This document shows positions 1 through 11,992 of a DNA stretch of 64,000 bases, piece after piece. Origin of the DNA: Puffinus mauretanicus (Eukaryota > Chordata > Aves > Procellariiformes > Procellariidae); contig JAJKFH010002994.1 of assembly GCA_023333565.1 (NCBI GenBank), forward strand, positions 744,001-808,000, in the 5' to 3' direction. How positions within the stretch are numbered: the first letter of the stretch is position 1; the number at the start of each line of letters is the position of its first letter. The notes beneath the pieces were generated by a model that saw only the letters and a program-made list of their open reading frames with translations, was not told the origin of the DNA and ran no database searches. Both the position numbers and the translations under genes were made by a program.

Positions 1-607
1 ATATGTTTTCCCTTTCTTAACCCTCTCTCTCTTCTCTGGCACACACATTCTATACAGTACGAGCAATTTTCTTTGCACCAACACATACAAACTGTATAAG
101 CTACACAGAACTAGCATAATTTTCAAAGGACATATTCATGATCCATTTTATGATGTTAACCAGGCTGAAAAAAATTAGCTCAGAGTATAGGGATATAATT
201 CAAAACAATTTTTTGGGGCAAGTTTCCTATTCAGAGAAGAGCTCCAAGGTGTAAGATTAATAAAAAGCTGCTTTATTCTAATGTTACAAGATTGTTCTCT
301 TGAGCTGCCAGGATGGGAACCACAGTGGTCTGCTTGTAGTAGTGGTAGTTTTGTTCCAGTACCTATATGTTCCTTTGTGAAAAGGAATAGCAAAAGTCTG
401 GAATGAATTGCTTCAATAATCAGAATTCCTATGAAAATGTAAACAACAAAACTATTCACTGGAAGCAAACTAATGTTTAATATATAAGCAGAGGAATAAA
501 CAAGCTCTGTTCTTCTATTTTTGACTCTGTATGTATTCTAAGTGTCTGAAAGCGGTGTACGCCTGACAGAGATGATATGACCACGGAGACAATTTGGGCT
601 AGTGTTC
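1..607. other. unassigned non-coding stretch
   Basis: I see no gene or recognisable repeat here. The only open frame of note is a 97-codon one on the minus strand (175-468) whose composition and lack of motifs suggest chance. Confidence 0.6.
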
Positions 608-785
608 CAAGCACTGGGACTCCAGACTCCTGAAATGTCTGCTAGGGTCTGCTACTGAGTTATTGTGTAATCTCGGGTGAGTCATTTAAATTCTTTATGC
701 GCTGATTTCACCAGTCTGTAAAATAGGTGTAATCCTCCCCCATTTACCTCAGACAGCAAAAATATCTATAAAACATTTTAGATGA
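608..785 (+). repeat. MIR-type SINE relic
   Basis: The order of words matches a mammalian-wide interspersed repeat: a 'tgctactgag' segment, then a decayed 'tgtgtaatctcgggtgagtc' (family form: tgtgaccttgggcaagtc), then 'cagtctgtaaaatagg' (family form: catctgtaaaatgggg), then an AT-rich tail. MIRs are tRNA-derived SINEs with a conserved core, long inactive in amniotes. The copy is strongly diverged and has no coding capacity. Confidence 0.7.
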
Positions 786-2029
786 CATGTTATGTTCAGG
801 CAAATTTTTCTTCAGTAAGAAATTCTCTGTATGAGCTATATTTGTCCACAGATCTTTTTGTCCTGCAAATCTCTGCCCCCAGACACACACATACACAGTC
901 ACGTCAGTTCTGCCTGAAAGATGAGATGAACATGCCTTTAGTGTGAAATCAAAAACATCATTCTGCTCCTACAACTGCAGAAGAGACATTACATTAACTA
1001 TCAAACTTTAAGTCTTTTCAAGGAGACTGCATAGGCCCAAATCTTGCTTGTCTTAATCAAGTGATAAGTCCCAGTAAAAATCAGTAGGATACTTCAAGCC
1101 ATTAAGGAAAGCGGGATCTGGCCTCTTGTAGAGCATTGAGGTAAAACAGACACACTACTGCAGTTTGCATTGGACAGTTCTCAATTAGAATGTCAAGATT
1201 TATAGTGTATTTTATCCGGTTTTCATTCTTCGCTGTTCAGTTTAACTTTTGACCTATGGTTATTGGCAGAAGGGGGCTTGTCTCAGAGGGCCATTAGTCC
1301 CTTCCAAAGAGGCCTTCTAAGAAGTACCAAAAAAAGAGGGTGGGAAACAGGTCTCTTTGTAACAGGACCCGTCCTCCTTCTTGAAATACTCACACAATTA
1401 ATGCGACAGTCAGGATACAAGAAAACAGGAGATCCTCTGGATTTTTCCTGCAATGAGTAGTTAAGGTCTTGCATTCTTCCTCTTCTGTCCTGCCCTGCCA
1501 AGAGGTCAGATGGAAACAAATCCTGTAGAAAGGATCAACACTAATTGTGTCCAAAAATCTGCATGGAGTTAGAGCAAAAGAAAATGGAGGTTATAATCAT
1601 AGAGAACCTATGCTGAGATCCTAATAAGAGCCATAGTAAGGTGCGGCATCCAGGTGTTCTCCAGAGGGCTGGAGGTCACAAAGCTCTCAGCCAATATGGG
1701 ACACATCATCCTTAAAATATATGATAGAAGAACATGAGTTGCATATACATCCTTGAATTTGAAAAACCCCGTATGGGAATGGATAGATTTACCCAGATTG
1801 AATAGCCCTGACCAATGCATTCCCTTCAAAATGGGAGATGATAGCTGTGCTGAAGGGGAGCCTGCTGGCATGTAACTGGCACAATTTCTCAAGGCGAAAC
1901 CTTAAGATTGCTAAAAATATCAAACAAGATCAATAATTTTGCTGTAGGACTGTGCTGGTGACACAAATTAAGGGCAGAGCTGTACATGGGGAGGGCCAGA
2001 GTATTCCAGGGGAAGACCTGTATGATCCT
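786..2029. other. unassigned non-coding stretch with one old repeat fragment
   Basis: Mostly unrecognised sequence. Positions 1032-1125 contain 'ggcccaaatcttgct' and, 60 bases later, 'gggatctggcc'. These resemble the two ends of an old palindromic amniote repeat seen elsewhere in the window. Two overlapping short open frames on opposite strands near 1263-1519 look like chance. Confidence 0.5.
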
Positions 2030-2325
2030 GGGCCGTTAGGAAAAAGATGAAATGTAATAGGATAAGATCTCAGGCTGTGCAGTTTGGGATTAATAAGAGC
2101 AATGCTCCATGGTGAGCAAGATGCTCCTCAGATGGAGATGTCCTTACAGCAGTGAGGTTCTCCAAGGGCCTTCCCATGGACACAAGGGGACAAAAATAAC
2201 CTAGCTGGCTTTAGGATAGAGCTAGCTTCATTTGCAAAAGGGATTATATAACTTAGTTGCCTCTAACAACAGAGGACTAGTTTGATGAACCAGAAGGCCC
2301 CTTCCAGTCCTATTGTTCCTGCTAT
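2030..2325 (+). mobile_element. old CR1-type LINE 3' end relic
   Basis: The segment 'gatgaaatgtaatagg' followed by 'gggattaataagag' (2045-2101) resembles the terminal coding part of CR1 elements known from reptiles. The end 'gaggactagtttgatgaacc' and 'ccccttccagtcctattgtt' (2271-2316) matches the usual 3' end of that class (ggactggatttgatgacc, gtcccttccagtcctat). The middle is shortened and rearranged. It is much more diverged than the CR1 copies at 43978 and 56567, so it is probably an older insertion. Confidence 0.65.
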
Positions 2326-2865
2326 TCCCAAAGTTAAATTAACACCAACCTTGCCTAGCAACATCATGTTCCTGTGCGTGTGGAGATGGAGTTTGCCCTG
2401 GAGCTCCCGGGATGAGATGTCCCTTTTCAGATGGGAACTGAAAAGCCTCACAACGAAATGAATAACTAAGAGAGGTGCCAGGTTTATAATTTTTTTTAAA
2501 AATTAATGGATTTAAATCCTCCCGCTTTCAGGGGCAGAAAGACCTGTAATGATACAGTGTGCTGTAGGACACCAGCATTAAATTCCCCTCAGGTGTGGCT
2601 CGTGGCAGGCTGCGCAGCATTCAGTCCCCTCACAGGGCACCCACTATCCTCTGCCAACCTGAAGCAATTGGGGCAGAAACACCCAGTCTGGGAAAGTGAC
2701 TTTTCTCTAGAAAGCAGGGACTGGCCAAGTGTCTCCCACCTCCTTCCTCCAAGCCTGGTTTCTCACAGCCTTCCCTGCCTGTCAGGATGACAGGGCCTCT
2801 GTACCCCACAGCCCTCATCCCATACAAATCCCAGCACCTGGGAGCAATCTCTCCCACCTATGTCA
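2326..2865. other. unassigned non-coding stretch
   Basis: No recognisable repeat or gene. Opposed open frames at 2506-2790 (plus) and 2630-2857 (minus) cover the same GC-richer bases; neither shows a motif, and they look like chance openings. Confidence 0.5.
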
Positions 2866-2893
2866 TATATATATATTATATATACATATATTT
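2865..2893. repeat. TA-rich microsatellite
   Basis: Alternating T and A for about 29 bases, interrupted once by a doubled T and once by a C. A simple repeat, lying just before a CpG-rich patch. Confidence 0.9.
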
Positions 2894-2934
2894 TGATACG
2901 GAGTATGCGACATAAAGTGAAATTCAGCTTCTCT

Positions 2935-3115
2935 CCCCGCTGTGTACGGTTGCAGGGAGGCTGTGAGGGGGCGGGGGCAGGGCACCCTGACTGGGCCTGC
3001 CCGCCATGTTGGGTCCTGAGGCGAGGAGTCAGGCAGCCTCACGGTGCACGGCCTGCCCCTGCGGCAGGGTGCCTGCTATGGGTGGTTTGAGGGGCAGCTC
3101 TGCCGCGTTGGGGAA
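2935..3115. promoter_or_regulatory. short GC- and CpG-rich patch
   Basis: About ten CpG dinucleotides fall within some 180 bases, in a window where CpG is otherwise scarce. G- and C-rich words such as 'gggggcgggggcagg' resemble SP1-type sites. A strong splice-donor-like word, AGG|gtaagtg, follows at about 3328. This could be a weak promoter or first exon of an unannotated transcript, or a GC-rich repeat remnant. No clear coding frame is present. Function is inference. Confidence 0.3.
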
Positions 3116-3686
3116 ACAAAGCAGGGTTAGCAAGTGTTACCCAAATGAGGAAGCCCAGGGTCTGTGGTGGTAGTGGCAGCACCTGCCTCTGCGTCTCTTC
3201 AGGGCATGATTTTAGGTGTAAAGCTACCGCCAAGCCTCAAGCTGAATAACAAAGTGGATCCTGTGGCAGTGGACTGCCTGAAAGCTGACAGAACCATCTT
3301 GGAGTGCACATCCCCGTGCAAAGGAGGGTAAGTGAAGTGACAGCAATTTAAAATGTGTAGGAATTATTCCCACTCAGTGTTCCCTTACCTCAGCTCAGCC
3401 CTGGGGAAATGGCGCAAACTGCAGGGCACAGGGTGCCACGCTTAAGCCCCAGGATGTGTGTGACCTGGCTGCTGTTGCTGTGTAAGACCATACTGTGGGA
3501 TTGCCCCAAGAGCAGAGCCTGGACAAGGCTGCGCTGTGCCTGGCGCTGCACAGGCCAACGGTGAATGCCAGCGCCTCACATTTGGTGAGTGTCCCTCCTG
3601 CTGCTCTATCACCTTCACTCACTCCTGCTTCAGAAGGTGGGCCTCCAAGGTGGAGACGGTGTTTTAGCCTGTGCGGCCTCTTTTCT
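3116..3686. other. unassigned non-coding stretch
   Basis: Moderately GC-rich sequence with overlapping open frames on both strands (3395-3775 minus, 3495-3917 plus) but no domain or codon pattern I recognise. Confidence 0.5.
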
Positions 3687-3728
3687 ATGATTAGAGAACC
3701 TTTAGAAATGATTAGACAACCCTTAGAA
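3687..3728. repeat. two-copy 21-bp tandem repeat
   Basis: Copy one is 3687-3707 and copy two is 3708-3728; they differ at two positions (gag/cac-type and ttt/ctt changes). The length is a multiple of three, so the plus-strand open frame here carries a seven-residue peptide repeat. That is a by-product of the duplication, not evidence of a protein. Confidence 0.85.
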
Positions 3729-6544
3729 ATGACTGCAGCTGGCATCTTGGTTTCAGAGCAGTGCCTTGCTGGCATTCATCGGCTGGGACAAGTTCAGGTT
3801 GTGGGGCAGGAGGCAGGAGAGGGATGGGCATGGATGTGCTCCTCCATCTTCTCTCACCTCCAAAACAGCAGCAGTAGCAACTCGGGAGGGGAGCTGTTGC
3901 AAGTGCCTGCCAGGTGACATGTCCTTGGAAGGGAGCCGGAGGGGAGTAAGCTGAGGACACCCTCCTCCTGGGAGGAGCTGCCCCAGCCACCAGAAGGTGC
4001 CAGGCCCCAGTTTTCTGTTGAGATTCCCAGTGTGGGTTAGTAATGCAACAATTTGCTCACAGGACACAGAGCAGAGCCCACCTACTCATTTCTCTGAACA
4101 CCATCAGATGATAATGACTTTCAGTCAATGGCCTAGCTTTGAACAGATGCCTAGAGGTGAAAGGATCTGTATTCCATTACTAGCCCCTTCAACTAGCCAC
4201 GGTCCCCTAGGTTAAATATTTTTAGCAACAGCTTGTTTACATGTCAAACTTGTCAATGAGCTTCTGGGGCACTGCTGCCACAAAGCTGTGTTGGTGGCAG
4301 CCAGTGAGCTTTCTCTACCCACAAACTAAAGCCTTCTAAAGGGCTTGTCAGATATATTCTTCCTACTGTGTCACAAGAGCAAGACTAATTTCAAAGAAAT
4401 GCTCTTTATTTCTACTTAAAACTGCTAAGGAAAATATCCAGCGCTGTCTTTTTTCTTGTCATCTGTTCGACAAGTGTCTCATAAAACAAATTGAGAGGTT
4501 TAAATCTCCGAGACAAAAATCAATAAGAGGATAAGTAAAGAATAGGAGGAAGTCAGCAGGCTGAGATTTATTTCACTGGAAATGTTTTTTCAATGGATTT
4601 ACTAATAAATCTAAAGTGGCTGGTGCAGCTGCCTTTGATATGCAGTATCCCCTTTACTTAGATGGAAGCTGCACATGAAAAGGAGCTTTGAATACTGATT
4701 TTTACAAGGGTGTAAATCAACGAAGCCCCACACATTAAATATACCACCAGCATCTGCTTCAGGTAGAAGTTAAGAGAAAGGATTTGTTTGTGTGCCAGAG
4801 TTTTTCTCTGTAGTTTTGCCATTTGTTGTTTAATATATTGCAGTTGTTGTGATCAGGGCTTTGCTGTGCTGGACACCGAATACCCCGATGTAACAAAATC
4901 GTCTCTGTCCCAAAGAGTTTATGGAGTTTCAAGGGCAGGAAACTCCACTGAAATATTAAATATGGGCTGACCAGCAGTGAAATCATAGGGAATGAAGTGT
5001 GTGATGGTGGAACCGAGCTGTGGTATCTCTTGAAAATCTGCTCCAGTGTGTACTTCCCTTGTGGTGATGGGAAACTGGGAAAGATTTAAACTAAATGGAT
5101 GATTCAAAACAGACTGACAGATAGAGAAAATGAAATAAAGTCTTGAAACAGTCCAAAGAAGGTCAGCATGGACTGGCTACCAGTCATTTTTAGGTTGATC
5201 CCACAGCTGGCCTATGTTCTAGGAAGAAGGGATGTTATCCTGAGTGACAATAATAATAGTTGTTACTGAAATACATGGACTTTGATGTAGACATGTAGCA
5301 AAGGAAAAGACTGCACCCCAGTCCAGAATGGCTGTCCTCCCTGCTGCACGTTCCCAAAGACTGTGATCTTTTACAAAAGCCCAGGAGATGAGGAGGAAAC
5401 TATAATGAGCTCCTTGTTGAGTAATATTAGTGGTTTGCTCCAATTGGCACACATGACAGATGGCTGTGGGTAGGGAGCTTGTTGCTGGGGTCTGTGTATG
5501 TGCGTATGTGCTAAGAGGGGTTCCAGAATGGCATGGTTCGCTATTCTATTTCAAATTAAACAAATAGTCTTGGATGCTTTTACAATGTCAGATGGGAAAT
5601 CAGCCAGAAACTAACTGATACCTTATTGTTCCTTGTTCTTCAATCGATTCTGCATTTTTCAAAAGATTTCTCTGCACCAAACATGTATCAGAACATGGTT
5701 AAGCTCCGTCATTCCAGTTCACAAATTTGATGTTAGGAAGAAACATCAAAAGTGAGAGTAAATCAACAGAAATTGTCATTTTCATCCCCTTATATGGTTT
5801 TTCTCAAGTCAACATGAGAAACATTTCACAGCTAACTGTGGAAACTGGCACCTCATTACCTACTTTATTATTTCTTATGACTTATTAAGGATTATTATCA
5901 TTGTTCATTATCCTTCTTAATAGTGCATACCCTGGCTATCATATCATGTTATTACTGGATAGTAGTAGCAAACTCTTACATTTAGGTCACTTAAACAGTT
6001 TGTATTTAAAAATTCCAATGGCTATTAGTCTGAAGGACACAACCAGTACTGTGATTTGCACAAGGCTTTGAAAATGGAAAGAGGAAAAATGTGGAATGAA
6101 AACTGTGTGTGATTATATGCTAAATGGCTGTGTCATAAAGCCATATGCACAGTGGGGATGAACTGAAGTTGCATGGCCCACCTAAAGTCTGTAATTTCCT
6201 TAATTTTTGAGCATTTTGCTTTGGAATCAAAATAACATTGTATTAACACAATGTTTGTAATGCAGTTATGTATATGTACATTATACAAACTCACGCACAT
6301 GTATACAAATATATTACTGTGGAAAGTCAGAGAACCTTCATAGTAGACAATGCTACCACTGTTTTCCATAACACACACACATTTAAATCTTCATAATTGA
6401 AATAGGGATGATACATTCCTTATGTCACAGCTTTGAGGATATATTATATGGCTATATATGGGTTTCACCATGAATTGTTAAATGTCATAAGTGATGGCCA
6501 TAATTTATACAACCCCCAACTCTATACCACACATTCAAAGACGT
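3729..6544. other. unassigned non-coding stretch
   Basis: No gene, RNA or repeat recognised. The part around 4440-4700 is AT-rich, evenly mixed and free of simple repeats, as conserved non-coding DNA often is, but I cannot judge conservation from one sequence. Confidence 0.5.
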
Positions 6545-6665
6545 CAGTACAGTTCTGCAAAACAGGAAAGTATGATCTCCATCTCTTTGAGGAGGATGTG
6601 GAGAATTGACAAAATCCATATTGTGAGTCAGCACTACAGCTAAAATTAGAACCCAAGCTTTAAGT
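6545..6665 (-). repeat. MIR-type SINE relic, weak
   Basis: Reads as the reverse complement of a MIR core: 'gcaaaacaggaaagtatgat' (family: acagatgaggaaactgag region), then 'gtgagtcagcactacagct' and 'agaacccaagctt' (family: gattcgaacccaggtct). Strongly decayed. Confidence 0.4.
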
Positions 6666-8905
6666 ATCAGCTTTCACCAAAAACTGTCCAGCAGTCTTTC
6701 ATATGAGGACTGGCCAGACCTTAGTTTGACTTCCAAGTCAAGAGCAGGACCCTTCACCTTTTGGCAATAAAGCAGTATACATATACATATACACTTTCCA
6801 GATACTCCGTGATATCTGCAGAGGGAGAACATTGCATGCTGTGCTCCACACCTCACCACATCATCTCCACATCACAATGCCCTGTCTGGGTTTTCATTCA
6901 AAATCTACCATTCATATCCTGACCCTTTCTGATCTCTTACAAGATCAAAGTCTGAAGAAGTTGAAAGACACACAATGACATGATTTATCCTCAGGGGAGC
7001 ATGATGACTTCTGAAATTTCTTTCTCTCCTGGATGCCACACACTGTCCCCCTGCCCATAAGATGGAAATACTGATTTTGTTTCTGATCTGGCTTGTCTAA
7101 ATATATGTGGGAGAATAGCAAATGTCATTGCACAGGGACACAGAGCAAGATGTTGCAGAGAAGAGGGGGATATTAACTCTTCCACTCTTTTAGATTTCCA
7201 GGCTGCAGTGTAATCCTACAAAATTAAATAATATGATCAGGATTTCCCCCTTTCCTCTTGACCTGACTTTCAAGCTAGGGCTAAGAATTGCAGCACTTTT
7301 CTTTTCCCAAAGCAAAACACAATCCTGGATAAAAGTCACTTTAGTTGAGAGAAAAAAAGTAAAACAGAAATAGATCTTTTCCATAAACAAAGCTGCTTTC
7401 CGTTTTGCTAACATAAACAGGCAGATGCATTAAGAGACCATGCCACCCAGACCCTGGAAAAAGAAGCAGGGAAACATATTTCTGAGTATTTTTCTGAAGG
7501 TGCAAGGATGGCTGAGCCTAAGGCAGACTCAGCAGAAGGACAAGGCTTTATAGACAGGACAGTTTTACAGTTTCATCTGAGACTCAGAAGAACTATACTT
7601 CCATAGTTTAGGTCAAACACAGCATCCTCTCCTTCCCAAATGAAATCTCTGTTTATAGTAGGCACCTGTGCAGTTCATGTACTTTCAATTGCCCTGTATT
7701 CTCACAAAAACAGGTTTTTGCAGTAGTCTTTATGGTTGTGCAAACAGAATTTCAGGTCTCTGGTCATGAGCACGGATCTGGATGGGTAATGGCAAAAAAA
7801 AACCTTTCAGAAATGTAAGTGCTCACCTTTGCAGACTGAGAGGCTACCAGGTACTCTCTATAGGATGGTGCTCAGGCTTTTGCTGTACCAGCTCTGCAGT
7901 GAATGAAAACACCCTTCCCCCAGGGGCCAGAAACAAGAAGATGAAACAAGAGAAATAAGAAATGAGTGGCGTCCTAATTACGGATTGGATTTTCTGACAA
8001 CCAAGCTGAACTTGAGCAGCTGGGATGGAGCCTGTTCTGTTAGAGCCCAAACTTCTTTTACTCTATCACTTGAATCATTCCCTTGGTGGGAAACTCAGCC
8101 TCTCTGCTGCAAGACCCACGTACTACTTAAGCCATCAAAACAATCTTTCTGTAATTGTCTAGAGATGTCTGCAGTCTAGATATCTACAGTCTGTAGGCAT
8201 CTGTAGTTAAATGATGCTTTGCTATAAATCGCACCCAGGAGATGCTGCAGTCTTCTGATATGGCTAGTTTGTGATATATTTCAGTCATGCATTTAATTCG
8301 TGTGCTGTAGCACACAGCTCTTCCCAGGGTAACATCCTCACAGACCCCCTTTTGTTTTGGTTTGGTTTTTTTTAACGTCTCTGGTTCTGTTACTCAAAGC
8401 AATCTGCTAATATTAATCTCCCAACTAGATACTGGCGGGGCAAATTCTGCCGTCATGCATGTTGCATTTGATTAAAACCGGTGTATATATATGTGCATAT
8501 AAAGCTGGTAAGAGCAAAGCTCTCCCAGGGCTTGATACCATATCTGATTCAGATCAATTTAAAAGACAATGAATATATCCGGTGCAAAAATGGCTTCTTC
8601 CACTTTGGCTAATATCAGAAAGGAAGATTTAGCATTTAGTTTCAATATTTGGATTCAGCCTAAAGATATGTCCAGTGCTCAAATGCTACTTCTTCAAACT
8701 GTCTGTTTGGAAAACGGTCTTTAGGATCTCAGCGGAACAGGATGATTTCTGCTTTTTCTTGCTTCCTCTTGGGCCATAAATGCAGCAAGAAGGGCCTTTT
8801 GCAGAAGAGTTTGACCCTCTGTATAGGAAGTTCAAGTCTATGTGCAAATGAAAAATATATTAGCCAATATTCTATATGCACGGGTTTTTTGTCCTGTGTC
8901 CATTT
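6666..8905. other. unassigned non-coding stretch
   Basis: Nothing recognised. Short degenerate repeats of 'ctgcagtctaga' type occur at 8160-8210. No coding frame of interest. Confidence 0.5.
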
Positions 8906-8937
8906 CCCCACCCCCCCACCCCCCCACCCCCCACCCC
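8906..8937. repeat. C-rich low-complexity tract (G-run array on minus strand)
   Basis: Runs of four to seven C separated by single A bases. On the minus strand this is five runs of at least four G separated by single T, a pattern that commonly folds into a G-quadruplex. The cellular role, if any, is unknown. Confidence 0.85.
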
Positions 8938-9150
8938 AAGAAGAGGATCTGGTTCAGGTTGTGCTGGAGGTATATATGGGGTAGTATTTTCTCTGATCTG
9001 GTTTTGATAATCCTTAGGTATGCCATCCCTCTATCACTTGTCTTAAAAATAAGTGCATGGAAAGAACTAGCTTAGATTAATTTATCCTTTCTGACACTTT
9101 TTTTTCTCCTTTACTCCCCTATTCTCTTTTCCTTCCTCTGTCCCTCTGCA
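8938..9150. other. non-coding stretch ending in a pyrimidine tract
   Basis: The last 50 bases (about 9097-9150) are an almost uninterrupted pyrimidine tract ending in 'ctctgcag', a good splice-acceptor shape. No other feature is visible. Confidence 0.4.
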
Positions 9151-9405
9151 GCTCCCATTGAGAACAAGTCAGTGACTCATAAAGACACATTTTCACTCAT
9201 TCACTACATCACAGCCCGACATGCTCATCCACTACAGGGTTCCGTGACGCTTGATCTTTGCCTCCAGGAGCATCCAATTCTGTGGCCAGCTTTAAGGCCA
9301 AAGGGAACTCTACAAACCACTTATTCTCTGTTTCCCCCAGGAACAAAACTGTGGCTATGTTACTGCCCTCTAAAGATGTGTGGATCAGCATTAAAGTGCT
9401 GACCT
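9151..9405 (+). other. exon-like open segment after a strong acceptor, doubtful
   Basis: After the acceptor-like tract, one frame stays open for about 84 codons from 9153 to a TGA ending at 9405. The translated sequence has no motif I recognise and contains no clear donor. An opening of this length is expected by chance in 64 kb. It could be a non-coding RNA exon or nothing. Confidence 0.15.
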
Positions 9406-9819
9406 GTTCAACACTTCTAGGACCCTTTGAACTGTAGATCTTTGAAGCGAAGGCTGTAACAAACTAGTGTATAATAAGCTGCTGCCCCATGCCAGGAAAG
9501 GCAGAGGTATCAGGGACTGATGGAAGCTTTTGAAGGCACAAAATGCTATTAAAAACTGAGAGGGAATAGAGAAAAAAAGACAGTGAAAAACAAATCCCTT
9601 TTCCAAGCAGAGATACATCTAACTTTGGCAAGTTAGAACTAGGGTCACTAAACCAGATTTGACGCTTACAAAATTTTGGGGTGGCTGGCTTATGGTTTTG
9701 GCTTAAATACACTTTTGCTGAAATTGGGGCTTTACCAGGAGAGACGCTTAGTTCAGTTCAGGGCTTTCCTTACCTTTCTGCACCAATAAGTTTTTAGGGA
9801 GGGGAGAACCAGTCTGCAT
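9406..9819. other. unassigned non-coding stretch
   Basis: No recognisable gene or repeat. Confidence 0.5.
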
Positions 9820-10052
9820 AGCAATAATTATTATCAATTGTATTGTGCTTTTTATCTTCAAAGTGCTTTACAGACACAAACTAATTATTTCTCTGCAACA
9901 CCCCTGTGAAGAAGATGGTAAGTATCATTATCTCTGTTTTGCCAATGGGGAGACTGAGCCAGAGCATTTAAGTGATTAGCCTGGGGCCACAGGGGCAGTT
10001 AGTGTCAGGGCTGGGAATGCAGGAGTGTCTCTGCTCCCAGTCAGCACCAGGC
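9820..10052 (-). repeat. MIR-type SINE, well preserved
   Basis: The best MIR copy in the window, read in reverse complement: 'aaagtgctttacagac', 'atcattatctctgttttgcc', 'aatggggagactgagcc', 'ttaagtgattagcctggggc' and 'gtcagggctgggaatgcagg' appear in the family order. The full core and much of the 3' tail are present. Not coding. Confidence 0.85.
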
Positions 10053-11391
10053 AACGTATCTCTTTAGTAGGAACAAAAGGGAACCTTTCTCCAGACTTGG
10101 AACCTAAAAGAAGCTCATTTTTTTTGGCAAGGGATTATAAACTCTTTCTTTAAAATGTAATCATAATTGGAAAAAAGACTGTGAAGTAATGGCACTAGAA
10201 AGGGTTGAAAGTCAGGATGTCTGCTTTATGGGTAATCCTAGAATTCAGAAATTTGAGAAAATTTCTGGAAAATTTGTGCGGGGGATGAAGAGTTCTATTT
10301 CAGTGCAAAAAAGTGACATATTTGAAATTTCCCATGGAAAGAAAAGTAAATTATAATAATTTTTAAATATCAAAATGTTTCATTACAGACATTTCAAAAT
10401 GAAACTGAACCTGAAAGTCTGTGCTCTGAAGTTCCCGGTTCAGACATGGCTTCAGGGCTTTTAAATTCCTGCATGCCTATCGGCTCTGAGTGAGGTTCTC
10501 AGGGCTTCCACAGGTATGTTAGTCGTCACCTCCCCACTGAGCACAATGCGAGCTGTGGAGTGCCTCTACTCTACTCCAGTGAAAAAATCAAACTCATTTA
10601 AAACCACCAATAGTTTGGCATAACTGTTTGACTTTGCACTGGAACAGAAAAGAAGCAGCCATGCGATGAGTTCCAGATGGGAAGCAAAGAACACACAAAA
10701 GCAGGAGGTCACTTGCTGGGCCAAATCTGCAATGGGAACATTCCAGCTTCATGGCTCCCTGACCCGTCTGATGTGGAGAGGCTGTCCCCAAACGGTACAT
10801 CCCAGAAACCTGTGCTCCATAGTACCCTATTAGGCCGGCTATCCATAAGCTTGGCCAGGACTGGTCAGGAGTCTTTCTGAGTATAACAAGCCAATAAGTT
10901 GCTTGAATTTCAAGGATTCTGTCATTTTGGGGGCACAAATCATTTTCAGTAGTGAATTCTTATCCAGCTGTGAGGGACATCTCCTCCAGCTAGTTTGTTC
11001 TCCCTGTGCATCAGACTCCAATCTGCTGATTTCAGTGACCAACGTGGAGTTCTCCTCTTCCTTCTCCTCCATCCTCTTTCATTTTAGCCCTGTAGTGCCA
11101 GCCCAGCTCAGAGGAGATTGTGCTGTTAGGTATCAGCTCATAATTAAATGCCAAGAGTTGTACCCTGCGAATATGCCAACAAACATAGAGCAGTTGCTGA
11201 CAGCCTGTCATACTTTCAAAGAGGGTTTTGGCATGAGATAGGAGGTCCCCCCCAGTCATCCCTCACAGCCAGATGTTCCTTGGTGCTCTGCTGTGAGGTG
11301 AAGCAGTGTTGGAAGGCATGGAGCTGGAGCAGATTGTCAGCCACCCGGTTACAGCTACCTGTCCTGTCCCATTCAAAGTGTAATCTGGAGC
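10053..11391. other. unassigned non-coding stretch
   Basis: Several overlapping open frames of 64-114 codons on both strands (10594-11396) mark a stretch with few stop codons. None carries a recognisable motif, and the two strands are equally open, so I do not call a gene. Confidence 0.45.
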
Positions 11392-11425
11392 AGTGACAAT
11401 TGTCACTCCTTTCCTGAGTGACAAT
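11392..11425. promoter_or_regulatory. perfect 16-bp palindrome plus a third half-site
   Basis: AGTGACAATTGTCACT at 11392-11407 is its own reverse complement. The half-site AGTGACAAT recurs in direct orientation at 11417-11425. Spaced TGACA or ACAAT half-sites are typical of dimeric DNA-binding factors (for example TALE homeodomain or SOX proteins). That this one is bound is inference. Confidence 0.3.
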
Positions 11426-11836
11426 CCATCACACAGGATACTGCTTGCCTCCCTCACTCGAAAATTAGTTATGGATTAGGGACACTGGGAAGGAACATAT
11501 ACAGCTAGTGCTCCCTTTTTCCATGAGATTTCCTTTTGCCTGGCTCTGACCCTTAGAGAACTGAAGGGCAATCACCAACCTCAGGCACTGCCTAAGGAGT
11601 GGAGCTGGAGAGAAACTGAGTTTTCAGGGCAGGAGAATAGGAAAAAAGGCATCTTTTTACTCTGAGCTTTGTGTTTTTGTTTGGAATCAAGAGCTGATGG
11701 AAACACAACGCTTTTTTGCACGGCTCATCTTACAGTACCTAAGAGGGGCTAGAACTTTTGAAAAAATAAGAATACCCAACACCGAGTCAGGGTGACACTT
11801 TTCACACAGCTCTGGTTCCCTTTCAGCCTGAAAAGC

Positions 11837-11992
11837 AGAGCCAGATCCTCAGGTACTCAGAAGCTGCCATGAGGGCTGGATTTTCTAAAGAGTTCTGTAG
11901 CCCGCCAGCTTGGCACTTCTGAAAATCTAGATACTGATTCTGGTGCCTAAATGGGAGCTGAGCTCTTTTGCAAATCTGCTTGTGATTGTGCG
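11837..11992. repeat. old amniote interspersed repeat, palindromic class
   Basis: Contains 'gagccagatcctcaggta', 'ctggattttctaaagag', 'tggcacttctgaaaatct' and 'ggtgcctaaatgggagctga', words of a repeat common in turtles and crocodilians. A short echo, 'gagctgttctgcaaattct', follows at 11997-12015, and a further piece is at 42276-42302. I am not certain of the database name. Confidence 0.55.

Noticed and set aside
3550..3566. Resemblance to the microRNA miR-124 ('acggtgaatgcc')
   Set aside because: The 5' seed region does not match the mature sequence, and the upstream partner arm of the precursor hairpin is absent.
3495..3917. 140-codon plus-strand open frame with a heptapeptide repeat
   Set aside because: The peptide repeat comes from a simple 21-bp tandem duplication, and the rest has no recognisable feature.
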